This document shows, in pieces, positions 7,166 to 16,108 of a DNA stretch of 64,000 nucleotides. Origin of the DNA: Aliarcobacter sp. (GTDB lineage Bacteria > Campylobacterota > Campylobacteria > Campylobacterales > Arcobacteraceae); the NCBI GenBank assembly GCA_028689025.1, contig JAQTXA010000010.1, forward strand, positions 28,203-92,202, read 5' to 3'. The notes beneath the pieces were generated by a model that saw only the letters and a list, made by a program, of their open reading frames with translations, did not search any database and was not told the DNA's origin. Numbering within the stretch: the stretch's first letter is position 1; every line of letters begins with the position of its first letter. A program made the translations under genes and the position numbers.

Positions 7166-9835
7166 TTAACTCAAAGATTTAAGTTCAGCCACAACCTTAG
7201 CCAATTTATCTTCAGCCGATGCCAACCCTGCTCTATTTTCTTCTAAAACATTTGCTGGTGCATTTACTACGAATTTTTCATTATTTAGCATTCCAGCAAG
7301 TTTTGCTATCTCTTTTTCTAGTTTCTCTTGTTGTTTAGTAAGTTTAGAAATAATTGGTGCCATATCTATTTCACCTCTTGGGATATAAACTTCTAAGTTA
7401 TCACTTACATCTGTGATTGAGTTTTCTACTTTTGATAGGACGAACTCTAAGTTTTCAACTTTTGCAAGTTTCTCGATAAATGGTTTTGCCATTTCATTAT
7501 CTATATTTTTATTGATTTTTATATATGCTTTTGCAATTTTTGAGTTACCCATATCTATGATAACTTTTGCTCTTCTGATTGCTGTAATCGCTTCTTCGAT
7601 GATTGCAAACATATCTTCAATTTCTTGATTTTTTGCAATATTTTTAGGGAAAGGATTAACCATTAAGGATTCACCCTCTTCTAAAGTTGTTCCAGATAAT
7701 TTATGATATAAATAATCAGAAATAAATGGCATAAATGGACTTACCATTTTTAATGTTTCTTTGAAAATTGCTCCAAGTTCTACAACAGAGTCTTTGCTAG
7801 CTTTTGCATATTCGATTCCCCAGTCGCAGAATTCATTCCATACAAATTTGTATAAAATGCTCGCTGATTCGTTGAATTTATAAGTTTCAAGTGCATTTCT
7901 TAACTCATCAACTGCATCGCTTAGTTTACTTTGCATATAAAGACCAAGAGGTGTTTTGATTTCAATATCTTTTAAATCAGGGAATGTTTCTACATTTAAC
8001 TGTAAGAAATTTGTTGCATTGTAAAGCTTGTTTGTAAAGTTTCTAAATTGCTCTAAATTTTTAGCCCCAAGCTTAATGTCTCTTCCTTGAACACAAAGAT
8101 ATGCAAGTGTGAATCTGATAATATCTGCACTATGCTCATTTACCATATCAAGTGGATCAATTACATTTCCTTTTGATTTAGACATTTTTGCACCATTCTC
8201 ATCTCGTACAAGTGCATGCATATAAATATCTTCAAATGGTAACTCTTTTTTAAAGTGTTCACCCATCATCATCATTCTTGCTACCCAAAAGAACATAATA
8301 TCAAAACCAGTGATTAGTAATGAATTTGGATAAAAATCTTCTTCATCAGTTGAGTTATATAACTCTTCTAATTTTCCATTATTTCCCCAACCTAATGGTG
8401 ACATTGCCCAAAGTGCTGACGAGAACCAAGTATCAAGTACATCTGGGTCTTGAGTAAACTCTTTTCCTCTACATTTTGGACAAGCTTCTGGTTCATCAGC
8501 TTTGTCTGCCCATTGGTGATTACAAGAAGCATCGCTACATGTAAATACAGGAATTCTATGTCCCCACCAAAGTTGTCTTGAAATACACCAAGGTCTTAAC
8601 TCATCCATCCACGCTGTATATGAGTTTATCCAATGTGCTGGGTGGAAAAGTGTTCCATTATGCTCACCAGTTTGTGCTCTCTCTTTTGTAGTCTCTTTTG
8701 TTTTTCTAATAGACTCTTGAGCCATTTCAGAACTTAAAAACCATTGTTGAGAGATAAATGGTTCAACAATATTTTTACATCTATAACAATGCCCTACTTG
8801 GTGAACGTGGTCTTCAATTTTTACAATATATCCCTCATCTTGAAGTTTTGCAACAATAATAGGTCTTGCTTCTAATCTTTCAAGTCCTGCAAACTCTCCA
8901 CAATATTCATTTAAAATACCTTTTTCATCAAATACTTTGATAAATTCTAAATCGTGTCTTTTCCCAACTTCGTAGTCATTTTGGTCATGAGCTGGAGTTA
9001 CTTTTACAACACCTGTTCCAAATTCCATATCAACGTGTGAATCTGTGATTACTTTTATTTTTCTGTCAGTTAATGGTAATAATACTTCACGCCCAACAAT
9101 ATTTGAATATCTTGAATCATCTGGATGAACCATAATTGCAGTATCTCCAAAATATGTTTCAGGTCTTGTAGTTGCAACTTGAAGTTCACCACTTCCATCT
9201 GCAAATTTGTAAATCATGTGGTAAAACTTACCATTTATTTCTTCGTGTTCAACTTCGATGTCTGAAAGTGCACCATCGTGTGTACACCAGTTTACCATGT
9301 AGTTATTTTGAGTGATATGACCTTCATTGTATAAAGAGATAAAAGCTTCTTTTACAGCCTCTTTTAATCCCTCATCCATTGTAAATCTTTCTCTTTTCCA
9401 AGCAGGAGTAACACCTAATTTTCTCATTTGGTGAACTATGTTTCCACCTGATGTTTCTTTTTGAAGCCAAGCACGTTCAAGAAATTTTTCTCTTCCGATT
9501 TCTTCTTTTGTTGTACCCTCAGCGATTAATTGTTTTTCAACAACATTTTGAGTTGCGATTCCTGCGTGGTCAGTTCCTGGTTGCCAAAGAGTTTTAAACC
9601 CATCCATTCTTTTGTATCTAGTAATAATATCTTGTAATGTAAATGTTAGGGCATGACCAATATGTAAGCTTCCTGTTACATTTGGAGGTGGCATCATTAT
9701 TGAGAATGTTTTTTGTTTTCCATTAGCATCATGTTCTTGAATAGATTTATTTCCATCTATTTCAAAATAACCTCTGCTTTCCCAAATTTTATAAAAACTA
9801 TCTTCTACTTGTGACGGTTCGTATTTTTCGCTCAT
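7166..9835 (-). CDS. valS: Valine--tRNA ligase
   Basis: 889 residues, normal length for a bacterial class I valyl-tRNA synthetase, which charges tRNA-Val in the cytoplasm. The ATP-binding HIGH motif is in PNVTGSLHIGHALTF (about 52-66) and KMSKS in GAKMSKSKGNVIDP near 530. The editing (CP1) domain lies between, with TTRPETYFGD at about 222-231. WCISRQLWWGHRIP (about 413-426), the zinc-type cysteines CSDASC..CPKC, and a C-terminal coiled coil (last about 60 residues, Lys/Glu-rich) complete the family pattern. AGGA lies before the ATG. Monocistronic, facing away from the rhodanese gene. Confidence 0.98.
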   Translation of the reverse strand: MSEKYEPSQVEDSFYKIWESRGYFEIDGNKSIQEHDANGKQKTFSIMMPPPNVTGSLHIGHALTFTLQDIITRYKRMDGFKTLWQPGTDHAGIATQNVVEKQLIAEGTTKEEIGREKFLERAWLQKETSGGNIVHQMRKLGVTPAWKRERFTMDEGLKEAVKEAFISLYNEGHITQNNYMVNWCTHDGALSDIEVEHEEINGKFYHMIYKFADGSGELQVATTRPETYFGDTAIMVHPDDSRYSNIVGREVLLPLTDRKIKVITDSHVDMEFGTGVVKVTPAHDQNDYEVGKRHDLEFIKVFDEKGILNEYCGEFAGLERLEARPIIVAKLQDEGYIVKIEDHVHQVGHCYRCKNIVEPFISQQWFLSSEMAQESIRKTKETTKERAQTGEHNGTLFHPAHWINSYTAWMDELRPWCISRQLWWGHRIPVFTCSDASCNHQWADKADEPEACPKCRGKEFTQDPDVLDTWFSSALWAMSPLGWGNNGKLEELYNSTDEEDFYPNSLLITGFDIMFFWVARMMMMGEHFKKELPFEDIYMHALVRDENGAKMSKSKGNVIDPLDMVNEHSADIIRFTLAYLCVQGRDIKLGAKNLEQFRNFTNKLYNATNFLQLNVETFPDLKDIEIKTPLGLYMQSKLSDAVDELRNALETYKFNESASILYKFVWNEFCDWGIEYAKASKDSVVELGAIFKETLKMVSPFMPFISDYLYHKLSGTTLEEGESLMVNPFPKNIAKNQEIEDMFAIIEEAITAIRRAKVIIDMGNSKIAKAYIKINKNIDNEMAKPFIEKLAKVENLEFVLSKVENSITDVSDNLEVYIPRGEIDMAPIISKLTKQQEKLEKEIAKLAGMLNNEKFVVNAPANVLEENRAGLASAEDKLAKVVAELKSLS

Positions 9836-10003
9836 TAAAAATCCTATCTTTTTTCTATAATATACGCGATTATATCTACTTTTTTCTTATGATGTTATTT
9901 TACTAATATTTTTAAAAAGCTCTATATTTAAAAAGTATTATTAATTTTTTTAATAGATGTGCTATAATTTTTTGTACTGAGTTTTAATATTAAGGAGAGA
10001 AAA

Positions 10004-10678
10004 ATGTTAAAAATAATTATAGGAAGTTTTGTATTAAGTGCTTCACTTTTTGCAGTTGATTTACAAAGTGATGGAGTTGAAGTAAATTATAAAAACTCAA
10101 AAGATGAAGTAAAAAATATTGTTATAAAAAGAGAAAAAAAAGATGAGTGTAAAAGCGTAAATTTCGACCCAAAAACTGTTTATGGTGGAAATGGTCAAGC
10201 TGCTGATTCTGTTGATGCAAACTGCAAAAGAGCCTTTGTAACTTATATGGGAAAAATTGCTCCAATGAAATTTTCACCAAAAGTTGAAACATATGGAGAA
10301 GTTGAAGTTTTAGACTTTATTGAAAAAGCAAAAACAGATAAAAATATGATGTTAGTAGATTCAAGAACTGAAAATTGGTTTTTCCACGAAACAATTCCAA
10401 GTGCTATAAATATTCCATATATTTATATGAAACAGTCTCAATATCCTGATGAATTTAAAGAGTATTTAGAAATTTTAGGTGTAAAAATCACTGGCGATAA
10501 ATATGATTTTTCAAAGGCTAAAGAGATTTTATTATTTTGTAATGGCGCATGGTGTGGACAATCTCCTGAATCTATGAAAGCATTAATTGCGATTGGTTAT
10601 CCAGAAGAGAAACTAAAATGGTATAGAGGCGGAATGCAGTCTTGGTTAAGTCTAGGATTTACAACTGTTAAACCATAA
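10004..10678 (+). CDS. Periplasmic single-domain rhodanese-like protein
   Basis: 224 residues with a signal peptide (cleavage expected after SASLFA, about 18). A rhodanese fold spans about 98-222: EVEVLDFIEKAK, VDSRTENWFFHETIPSAINIP, then the active-site loop FCNGAWCGQSPE near 178-189, and YRGGMQSWLSLGF at the end. The catalytic Cys of rhodaneses transfers sulfane sulfur; here a second Cys lies four residues after it (CNGxWC). The protein is a close relative of the rhodanese inside the sox cluster at 17890-18546, with the same loop. A good AAGGAG precedes the ATG and a strong terminator follows, so it is monocistronic. A role in periplasmic sulfur transfer is inferred. Confidence 0.85.
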   Translation: MLKIIIGSFVLSASLFAVDLQSDGVEVNYKNSKDEVKNIVIKREKKDECKSVNFDPKTVYGGNGQAADSVDANCKRAFVTYMGKIAPMKFSPKVETYGEVEVLDFIEKAKTDKNMMLVDSRTENWFFHETIPSAINIPYIYMKQSQYPDEFKEYLEILGVKITGDKYDFSKAKEILLFCNGAWCGQSPESMKALIAIGYPEEKLKWYRGGMQSWLSLGFTTVKP

Positions 10679-10706
10679 AAAAAGAGAGTTTTAAACTCTC
10701 TTTTTT
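10677..10706. terminator. Bidirectional hairpin terminator
   Basis: An A-run plus GAGAGT pairs with ACTCTC plus a T-run (12-bp stem, loop TTTAA) between the rhodanese gene and the convergent HD-GYP-like gene. Both strands end in T-runs. Confidence 0.8.
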
Positions 10707-10708
10707 AC

Positions 10709-11740
10709 CTAATCTTTAAAAAATCTATCAAAATCTTCCACAAGTGACATATCAAGTTTTCCATCTTTTGCTTCATTTTTCATAATTTCAATAGCTTTTT
10801 CATGACTAAAAGCAGCTCTGTAAACTCTTGGTTCTTTTAAAGCATTATAAATATTTAATGTGTTCATCAATCTATCTTTTAAACTTAAATCTTTTGCACT
10901 TAAGCCCAAAGGATAACCACTTCCATCAACTCTTTCTTGAACTTTTGAAGCCCAAACTGCAATGTCATTAAATCCCATAATATTATTTAAAATCTTTTTT
11001 GAATAGTATGGATAAGCTTTTATGATTTCATATTCATTTGAAGTTAGTGGCTCATTTTTGTTTTGAATTTTTGAGGGAATTGTTAGTTTCCCAATATTTT
11101 GCAAAGAGTTAGCAATTAAAAAAGTTTGTTTATCTTTGTGTTCAAAATCATACTCTTTTGTGATTTTTTCACATAAAATCAAAAGATTTGAATTTGGATT
11201 TACGATTTTATGAAAAACTGTTGTGATTTTTAAAATCTCTTCAAAATCTAAAATAGTCGTAAAATCATGCAAAGAAGCATAAATAAACATCAAAATATCA
11301 TTTTCATTTAATAAATATAAGAAAAAACCCACTTGTAAAGAAATATCAAGAAGTTCACTTTTATTTTCTTTTATATACTCTTTTGCTTTTGTTCTATTTT
11401 CAATATTATCAATTCCTAAAGAGAACTCTTTATCTAAAAAACTAGCAAAGGAAATAATCTCTAAAAACAAAGGATTATTCAAAGTTTCATTTTTTTCTAA
11501 AAAAGGTAGTTGTTCCAAATCCTCTTTTTTAAAATCATAACATAAAGAATAAGAGCATAAATCAGCTAGTTGTTTTGGTTCAAGATTGTGTTTTATTCCT
11601 AAATGCAAAGCTATAAAAGCCACTCTTTTGTAGTGTCCTAAAGTTGTGTTTTCTAAATCTTTTTTTCTAAAATCAAAGGCTAAACTTGTTGCTAATAAAA
11701 AATTATTTAGATTAAAAGGCATCTGTTTTTTCTTATCCAT
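10709..11740 (-). CDS. Degenerate HD-GYP-like domain protein
   Basis: 343 residues, no membrane segment. The C-terminal half (about 205-335) follows the HD-GYP order. SLQNIGKLTIPSKI sits where active enzymes have HDIGK, then LTSNEYEIIKAYPYYS (normally ..H), VQERVDGSGYPLGL (normally HHER.DG.GYP), LSLKDRLMNTLNIYNAL, and YRAAFSHEKAIEIM. The HD pair and several metal-binding histidines are replaced, so c-di-GMP hydrolysis is unlikely; it may act by binding. The N-terminal half has a faint second copy (GHYKRVAFIALHLG at about 35-48). AGGA precedes the ATG. Monocistronic, divergent from the MBL-hydrolase gene. Confidence 0.65.
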   Translation of the reverse strand: MDKKKQMPFNLNNFLLATSLAFDFRKKDLENTTLGHYKRVAFIALHLGIKHNLEPKQLADLCSYSLCYDFKKEDLEQLPFLEKNETLNNPLFLEIISFASFLDKEFSLGIDNIENRTKAKEYIKENKSELLDISLQVGFFLYLLNENDILMFIYASLHDFTTILDFEEILKITTVFHKIVNPNSNLLILCEKITKEYDFEHKDKQTFLIANSLQNIGKLTIPSKIQNKNEPLTSNEYEIIKAYPYYSKKILNNIMGFNDIAVWASKVQERVDGSGYPLGLSAKDLSLKDRLMNTLNIYNALKEPRVYRAAFSHEKAIEIMKNEAKDGKLDMSLVEDFDRFFKD

Positions 11741-11831
11741 TTTTTAAATCCTATCTATAAAATTAAAACTATTACTTATATAAAAGTGATATTACAATAT
11801 AATTTTTAATTATAAATTAAAAAGGATAACT

Positions 11832-12752
11832 ATGCTAAAAAAAGTTCTATTTTCACTAATACTTACATCAATTTATGTTTTTGCATTTGATTACAATTTA
11901 AAACCGGTAAAGGTTACAAAAGATGTTTGGTGTTTCTTAGGAAAACTTGAAGTTCCATCAAAAGAAAATGGTGGATTTATGTCAAATAGTTGTTATATAA
12001 AAGCAGATAATAGTTATGTTTTAATTGATACGGGAGCAAATTTCCAATTTGCAAAACAAGCCTATGAAGCCATGTCAAAAATAGAAAAACTTCCCGTTAA
12101 ATTAGTAATAAATACCCATAGTCATGATGATCATTGGCTTGGAAATAATTTTTACAAAGAGACTTTTAACGCAAAAATTTTAGGACCATCACTTATTAAC
12201 ACTCAATATTCAGCCGATTCGAAAACAAGAATGTTTGAAGTTTTAGAACCTAATGAAATAAAGGGAACAAAAATTATAAAAATTGATGAGATTGTAAATG
12301 AAGTTAAAAACATAAAAATAGGAAATAAAGAAATTACAATTATTCCTGTTGGAACAAAAGCTCATACTTCAGAAGACTTATTTGTATTTATGCCAAATGA
12401 AAAAGTTCTTTTTTCAGGTGATTTAGTAATGAATGGAAGAGTTACCTCAAATAGAGATGGTTCAGTTATTGGCTCAATCAAAGCTCTTGATATGATAAAA
12501 GAAAAAGATTGGAACTATTTAGTTGCTGGTCATGGATTAGATACTTCAAAAACTGCAATTAATGAAGCTGTTGAGTATTTTACTTTATTAAAACAAAGGG
12601 TTTTAGAAGCTATTGAAAATGAGACAATTGGAAGTGAAATTACAAAAGTAGTAACTATGGATGAATTTAAAAATAAAGCTATGTATCAAGAGTTAAATAG
12701 TAAAAATGTATTTGATGCCTTTAGAGAATTGGAATTTTACGAAGGGAATTAA
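11832..12752 (+). CDS. Periplasmic MBL-fold metallohydrolase
   Basis: 306 residues with a signal peptide (hydrophobic 4-19, cleavage near YVFA). The zinc-binding motif HxHxDH is in NTHSHDDHWLG at about 95-105; further ligands are the His in GTKAHTSED (about 178-186), the Asp in LFSGDLV (near 197) and the His in AGHGLD (near 237). Together these define an intact di-zinc metallo-beta-lactamase fold. The family includes beta-lactamases, sulfur-metabolism hydrolases (SoxH-type) and quinoprotein relay proteins. The nearby sulfur genes make a SoxH-like role possible, but this is inference. AAAGGATAACT before the ATG is a clear ribosome-binding site. Confidence 0.8.
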   Translation: MLKKVLFSLILTSIYVFAFDYNLKPVKVTKDVWCFLGKLEVPSKENGGFMSNSCYIKADNSYVLIDTGANFQFAKQAYEAMSKIEKLPVKLVINTHSHDDHWLGNNFYKETFNAKILGPSLINTQYSADSKTRMFEVLEPNEIKGTKIIKIDEIVNEVKNIKIGNKEITIIPVGTKAHTSEDLFVFMPNEKVLFSGDLVMNGRVTSNRDGSVIGSIKALDMIKEKDWNYLVAGHGLDTSKTAINEAVEYFTLLKQRVLEAIENETIGSEITKVVTMDEFKNKAMYQELNSKNVFDAFRELEFYEGN

Positions 12753-12873
12753 ATATCTCTTTTTTTATTGTAGTTTCACTATATTAGAGTAAAAAAAACT
12801 AAATTGAAAATAAATCTTCTTTTAAATTGCTTTGCTATATTATTTACTTAATTAATAAAATTAAGGAGAACTT

Positions 12874-13440
12874 ATGTCAAAAAGAATTTTAATATTAGCT
12901 GGTGATTTTGTAGAAGATTATGAACTTATGGTTCCTTTTCAATGTCTAAAAATGTTAGGTTACACTGTTGACGTTGTATGTCCAGATAAAAAAGCAGGTG
13001 AACAAATTAAAACTGCTATTCATGATTTTGAAGGTGATCAAACTTATACAGAAAAACCAGGTCACAAATTCACTTTAAATGCCTCATTTGCTGATGTTGA
13101 TGAATCAACTTATGATGCATTAGTGATTCCTGGTGGGCGTGCTCCTGAGTATATTAGATTAAATGCAAGAGTAATTGAGATTGTTCAAAACTTCAATAGT
13201 GCAAATAAACCAATTGCTTCTGTTTGTCATGGTATTTTAGTTTTAGCAGCTGCAGGAATTATAAAAAACAAAACTTGTTCTTGTTATCCAGCTTGTGCTC
13301 CTGATGTGAGACTTGGTGGTGGAACATGGGCAGATATTGGATTTGAGAGTGCAATTGTAGATGGGAATTTAGTAACCGCTGCTGCTTGGCCTGCGCACCC
13401 TGAATGGTTAGCTAAATTTAATGAGTTATTAGTAAAATAA
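12874..13440 (+). CDS. DJ-1/PfpI family protein
   Basis: 188 residues, cytoplasmic. The nucleophile elbow is ASVCHGILVLAAAG at about 117-130, with Cys at about 120 followed by His, and a Glu near the N terminus (EDYELMVPF) that usually contacts the cysteine. DALVIPGGRAPEYIR is the second family signature. Members act as deglycases, glyoxalases or redox-stress chaperones; the class I peptidase-like name is historical. A CSCYPAC segment (about 140-146) adds three cysteines. AAGGAG before the ATG; terminated by the hairpin at 13474-13507. Not in an operon with the MBL gene (120-base gap with its own promoter space). Confidence 0.88.
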   Translation: MSKRILILAGDFVEDYELMVPFQCLKMLGYTVDVVCPDKKAGEQIKTAIHDFEGDQTYTEKPGHKFTLNASFADVDESTYDALVIPGGRAPEYIRLNARVIEIVQNFNSANKPIASVCHGILVLAAAGIIKNKTCSCYPACAPDVRLGGGTWADIGFESAIVDGNLVTAAAWPAHPEWLAKFNELLVK

Positions 13441-13473
13441 CTTAGGTTTAAATTTCAGAAAATCTATAAATTT

Positions 13474-13507
13474 AAAAGTCTAATATTCTATAGTTTATTA
13501 GACTTTT
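13474..13507. terminator. Bidirectional hairpin terminator
   Basis: AAAAGTCTAATA (13474-13485) pairs perfectly with TATTAGACTTTT (13496-13507), a 12-bp stem with a 10-base loop and T-runs on both strands, between the DJ-1 gene and the convergent hydrolase gene. Confidence 0.85.
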
Positions 13508-13522
13508 TCATTTAAAACTATC

Positions 13523-14311
13523 TTACTCTTCAACTAATTCTAAAATAGCATTTACAGATTCATTTGTCATATCTAAATCTAAATGAGGAGCATCTTTTGC
13601 TTCTACAAGTATTGCATTTAGGCCTTTTGATTTTGCTAAATTATAAAAATCTATTGTAGTTTTTGGAACTGAAATATCATCAGCTGTTCCATAAACAAGG
13701 GCAAACTTTGTTTTTTTACTAACTTTATCTAAAACATCAACTATTGAAATCAAACCTTTAACATCTGTTTTTTCATGGATATTATAAACTCCACCTGCAC
13801 AAACAATATTATTTATAAGTTCTGGGTCAATTCCTGTCAAAGTTGCACCCATCATACATCCAGCACTATGACCAATATATGTAAGAGTTGAGGCATCATA
13901 TTTATCTTTTAAGGCTTTTACCAATTTATCTAAAAACTCAACATACTCTTTTTTTGCAGCTAAATTTTCAACTCCATTATGAGATAAAGAAGAGAAATTA
14001 TTTGTTGAACTTTTTGAATATCCAGGAAGTGCAACTGCAATTGTTGTAACATCTGTTTTCATGGCTATATCTTCTGCAAATGGAGCATATCGTGCAAGTG
14101 TATCAGTTCCCTCTTTCCAAGTTCCATGAACTATGATATTTAATGAACCTTCTACTTCACCTTTGAATTGTTTGAACTCTATACACTCATTTCCAGCATA
14201 AATAAAATTATCACCTTTTTTATCACAATCACTTTGAGAAACATTTGCTGCATTTAAAGATAAACTTGATGCTAGTATTAGACTTGATAATATTAAACTT
14301 TTTTTAAACAT
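13523..14311 (-). CDS. Secreted alpha/beta hydrolase
   Basis: 262 residues with a signal peptide ending near LSLNA (about 21). The nucleophile elbow is GHSAG (IGHSAGCMMGA at about 167-177, Ser catalytic); an oxyanion-side HGTW stretch lies near 62-65, the acid may be Asp in GTADDISVP (about 213-221), and the His in DAPHLDLD near 241. Alpha/beta hydrolases of this kind cleave esters or similar bonds; the substrate is unknown. The mature N terminus has a Cys pair (SDCDKKG..NECIE) that could form a disulfide in the periplasm. It follows the DsrE-like gene after 16 bases and is likely the last gene of the sulfur operon. Confidence 0.8.
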   Translation of the reverse strand: MFKKSLILSSLILASSLSLNAANVSQSDCDKKGDNFIYAGNECIEFKQFKGEVEGSLNIIVHGTWKEGTDTLARYAPFAEDIAMKTDVTTIAVALPGYSKSSTNNFSSLSHNGVENLAAKKEYVEFLDKLVKALKDKYDASTLTYIGHSAGCMMGATLTGIDPELINNIVCAGGVYNIHEKTDVKGLISIVDVLDKVSKKTKFALVYGTADDISVPKTTIDFYNLAKSKGLNAILVEAKDAPHLDLDMTNESVNAILELVEE

Positions 14312-14327
14312 TTTTTATCCTTTTTAA

Positions 14328-14765
14328 TTAATAAGGTGTAACACCAACATATCCAATCATTTGTCTCTCAATTACTTCAACGATTCCTGCTTGAACAAAT
14401 TCAACACCATCAATAAAATCATCATCTTTCCATTTCATTGTTTCCATTGTATTTCTACACCCTACGAATTCAACATCATATTCCATTAAAGATTTAATTC
14501 TTGTAAGTGTATTTTTATCATAATCTTTTTTGATTGCTCTCATTCCTTTTCCATAAAGAACAACTGCCACTTTTAAAGTATCACTTGGATACTCTTTTAA
14601 AATATTATAAATTGAACCAATCGTGTGATTTACTGTGTCTAAATCATCAACATGAAGATTTATAACCAATTTTCTTGGGTTTTCAAATGTTGGTTGTGGA
14701 TCATTAAACTTTGATTGTCCGTAAGAAAATATTGTCATTAAAACAATTAATATAATTTTTTTCAT
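14328..14765 (-). CDS. Periplasmic DsrE-like protein
   Basis: 145 residues with a signal peptide (hydrophobic 3-15, cleavage near YGQS). KLVINLHVDDLDTVNHTIG, then a nucleotide-like alternating fold, VAVVLYGKGMRAI at about 67-79 and VEFVGCRNTM with a single Cys near 99 match the DsrE/DsrF (YchN) fold, whose conserved cysteine carries sulfur in relay reactions. The MKWKDDDFIDGVEFVQAGIV region follows as in exported family members found near sox genes. AAAGGATAAC before the ATG; 5 bases separate it from the MOSC gene, so it shares its transcript. Confidence 0.75.
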   Translation of the reverse strand: MKKIILIVLMTIFSYGQSKFNDPQPTFENPRKLVINLHVDDLDTVNHTIGSIYNILKEYPSDTLKVAVVLYGKGMRAIKKDYDKNTLTRIKSLMEYDVEFVGCRNTMETMKWKDDDFIDGVEFVQAGIVEVIERQMIGYVGVTPY

Positions 14766-14770
14766 ATATG

Positions 14771-15217
14771 TTATCCTTTTATTTTTACTATCATATCTTT
14801 TGATATGATACCACTTTTTAAGATTTTACAATAAAGTCCCCTATGGTTTTTTAGTAAAAGTGGTAATTCTTCACCAAACACACTAAGATGATTACAAACG
14901 GTACAGATTTGCGTTATTTGAATCACACAATCTCCTATTAAAATCTCATCAGAAACATTTAATTCATGTGGGTCAAAATCTAATAAAATATTTTCACCTA
15001 AACTTCCAAACTCTAATTTTATCCCATTTTGCAAAGCTATTTCATAAGACTTAAGTCCAACAATCATAACTGTTTGTTCTAGTTTTTTACCAGCAAACTT
15101 ATCATTTTCAATTCCAAATCCCTCAATTAGATTTAAAGATAGAACTTGTGGTCGTGGAAGTCCACTTGACTCTTTTGTGGCACTAAAGGTATCTAAAACT
15201 TTTCCTACACTTTTCAT
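14771..15217 (-). CDS. MOSC domain protein
   Basis: 148 residues, essentially one MOSC beta-barrel. GFGIENDKFAGKKLEQTVMI (about 33-52) is the start of the domain, EFGSLGENILLDFD the core (FGENL type) at about 68-81, and QICTVCNHLSVF holds the conserved Cys region near 115. MOSC domains bind molybdenum-cofactor sulfur or act as pyranopterin-linked sulfur carriers; YiiM/YuaD-type small ones handle N-hydroxylated substrates. The position behind a sox cluster suggests a link to sulfur or molybdopterin (SoxC), by inference. It starts 1 base before the upstream gene's end region, without a strong ribosome-binding site, so translation is probably coupled. Confidence 0.8.
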   Translation of the reverse strand: MKSVGKVLDTFSATKESSGLPRPQVLSLNLIEGFGIENDKFAGKKLEQTVMIVGLKSYEIALQNGIKLEFGSLGENILLDFDPHELNVSDEILIGDCVIQITQICTVCNHLSVFGEELPLLLKNHRGLYCKILKSGIISKDMIVKIKG

Positions 15218-15218
15218 A

Positions 15219-16007
15219 TTATTTTATATTCTCTTTCAAAATTTCTAAAAAATCACTTTTTGTCCAACTTCCTGGATACTGTTTTATATAAGTTCCATCC
15301 TTTGAAACTATAAAAAATGTTGGAGTTATTTGTTTATAAACTTTTTCTAATCCAAAAGGAAGTTTTGTTTCATCAACATCAATTTTTACATAAACAAAAT
15401 TTTTATTAGTTTCATTTTTAACATCATCTAAACTAAGAACTTCTTTATCCATTTTTTTACAGAAAAAACAAGTTTTTGAAGTTGCATAAACAATGATTTT
15501 TTTATTCTCTTTTTGAGCTTTTTTCAAAACTACTGTTTCATCATTTAAAGCTAACTCTTTTGTTTTTATCGTTTGAGTTTTATATTTTTTATAATTCATA
15601 AAAAATATTGCAAGATTTGAATACTCTTCACTACTCAATCCTAAAATAGGTTTTTTAACATCATAATATTTCAAAATATGTTCATCACAAATTGAATTAA
15701 ATCTATCAGGATTTTCTAAATATGATTTTAAAAAACTCTCTATTTCAATCTGTTGCATTTCAGGGTCTGTTTCATCACCAATTTTTTTTGAACTATCCAT
15801 TATTTCATAAGCTAACATATTTACTGTTGGTGCTTTTAGATTTAAAAGCTTATTTTCTTTTTCAAAAAAATTCTCTTTTAAAATATTTATATCTATAGCT
15901 TTTCCATGACAAGAGGAACATTTATTTTTAAAAATAGCTTCACCATCTTTAAAATCTGCATTTAAATTAACAAGTAAAAATAGACAAAATAGTAAAACTT
16001 TTATCAT
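15219..16007 (-). CDS. Cytochrome c - thioredoxin fusion protein in the sox cluster (SoxW-position)
   Basis: 262 residues. After a signal peptide (about 1-17) comes a c-type heme motif CSSCH (30-34) within a short cytochrome-like domain, and then from about 155 a thioredoxin-like domain with IVYATSKTCFFCKKMDKEVL (redox pair CFFC), KIDVDETKLP and the cis-Pro segment ITPTFFIVSKDG. It is exported, so both parts act in the periplasm. Position directly downstream of soxB is that of SoxW, a periplasmic thioredoxin that keeps SoxY reduced; the added heme domain is unusual. GGATTTTTTAT precedes the ATG; 101 bases separate it from soxB. Confidence 0.75.
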   Translation of the reverse strand: MIKVLLFCLFLLVNLNADFKDGEAIFKNKCSSCHGKAIDINILKENFFEKENKLLNLKAPTVNMLAYEIMDSSKKIGDETDPEMQQIEIESFLKSYLENPDRFNSICDEHILKYYDVKKPILGLSSEEYSNLAIFFMNYKKYKTQTIKTKELALNDETVVLKKAQKENKKIIVYATSKTCFFCKKMDKEVLSLDDVKNETNKNFVYVKIDVDETKLPFGLEKVYKQITPTFFIVSKDGTYIKQYPGSWTKSDFLEILKENIK

Positions 16008-16108
16008 ATAAAAAATCCTTTTTTCAACTTAATAAATATTTACTATAAAAAATTTACTAAATCGAAAAAGACATAAAGAAAAATCTTTATGCTTTCTCAA
16101 ACCTTGAA

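Noticed and set aside
11832..12752. Metallo-beta-lactamase antibiotic resistance gene
   Set aside because: The fold is shared by many hydrolases; neighbours are sulfur and stress genes, and no resistance-specific motif is visible.
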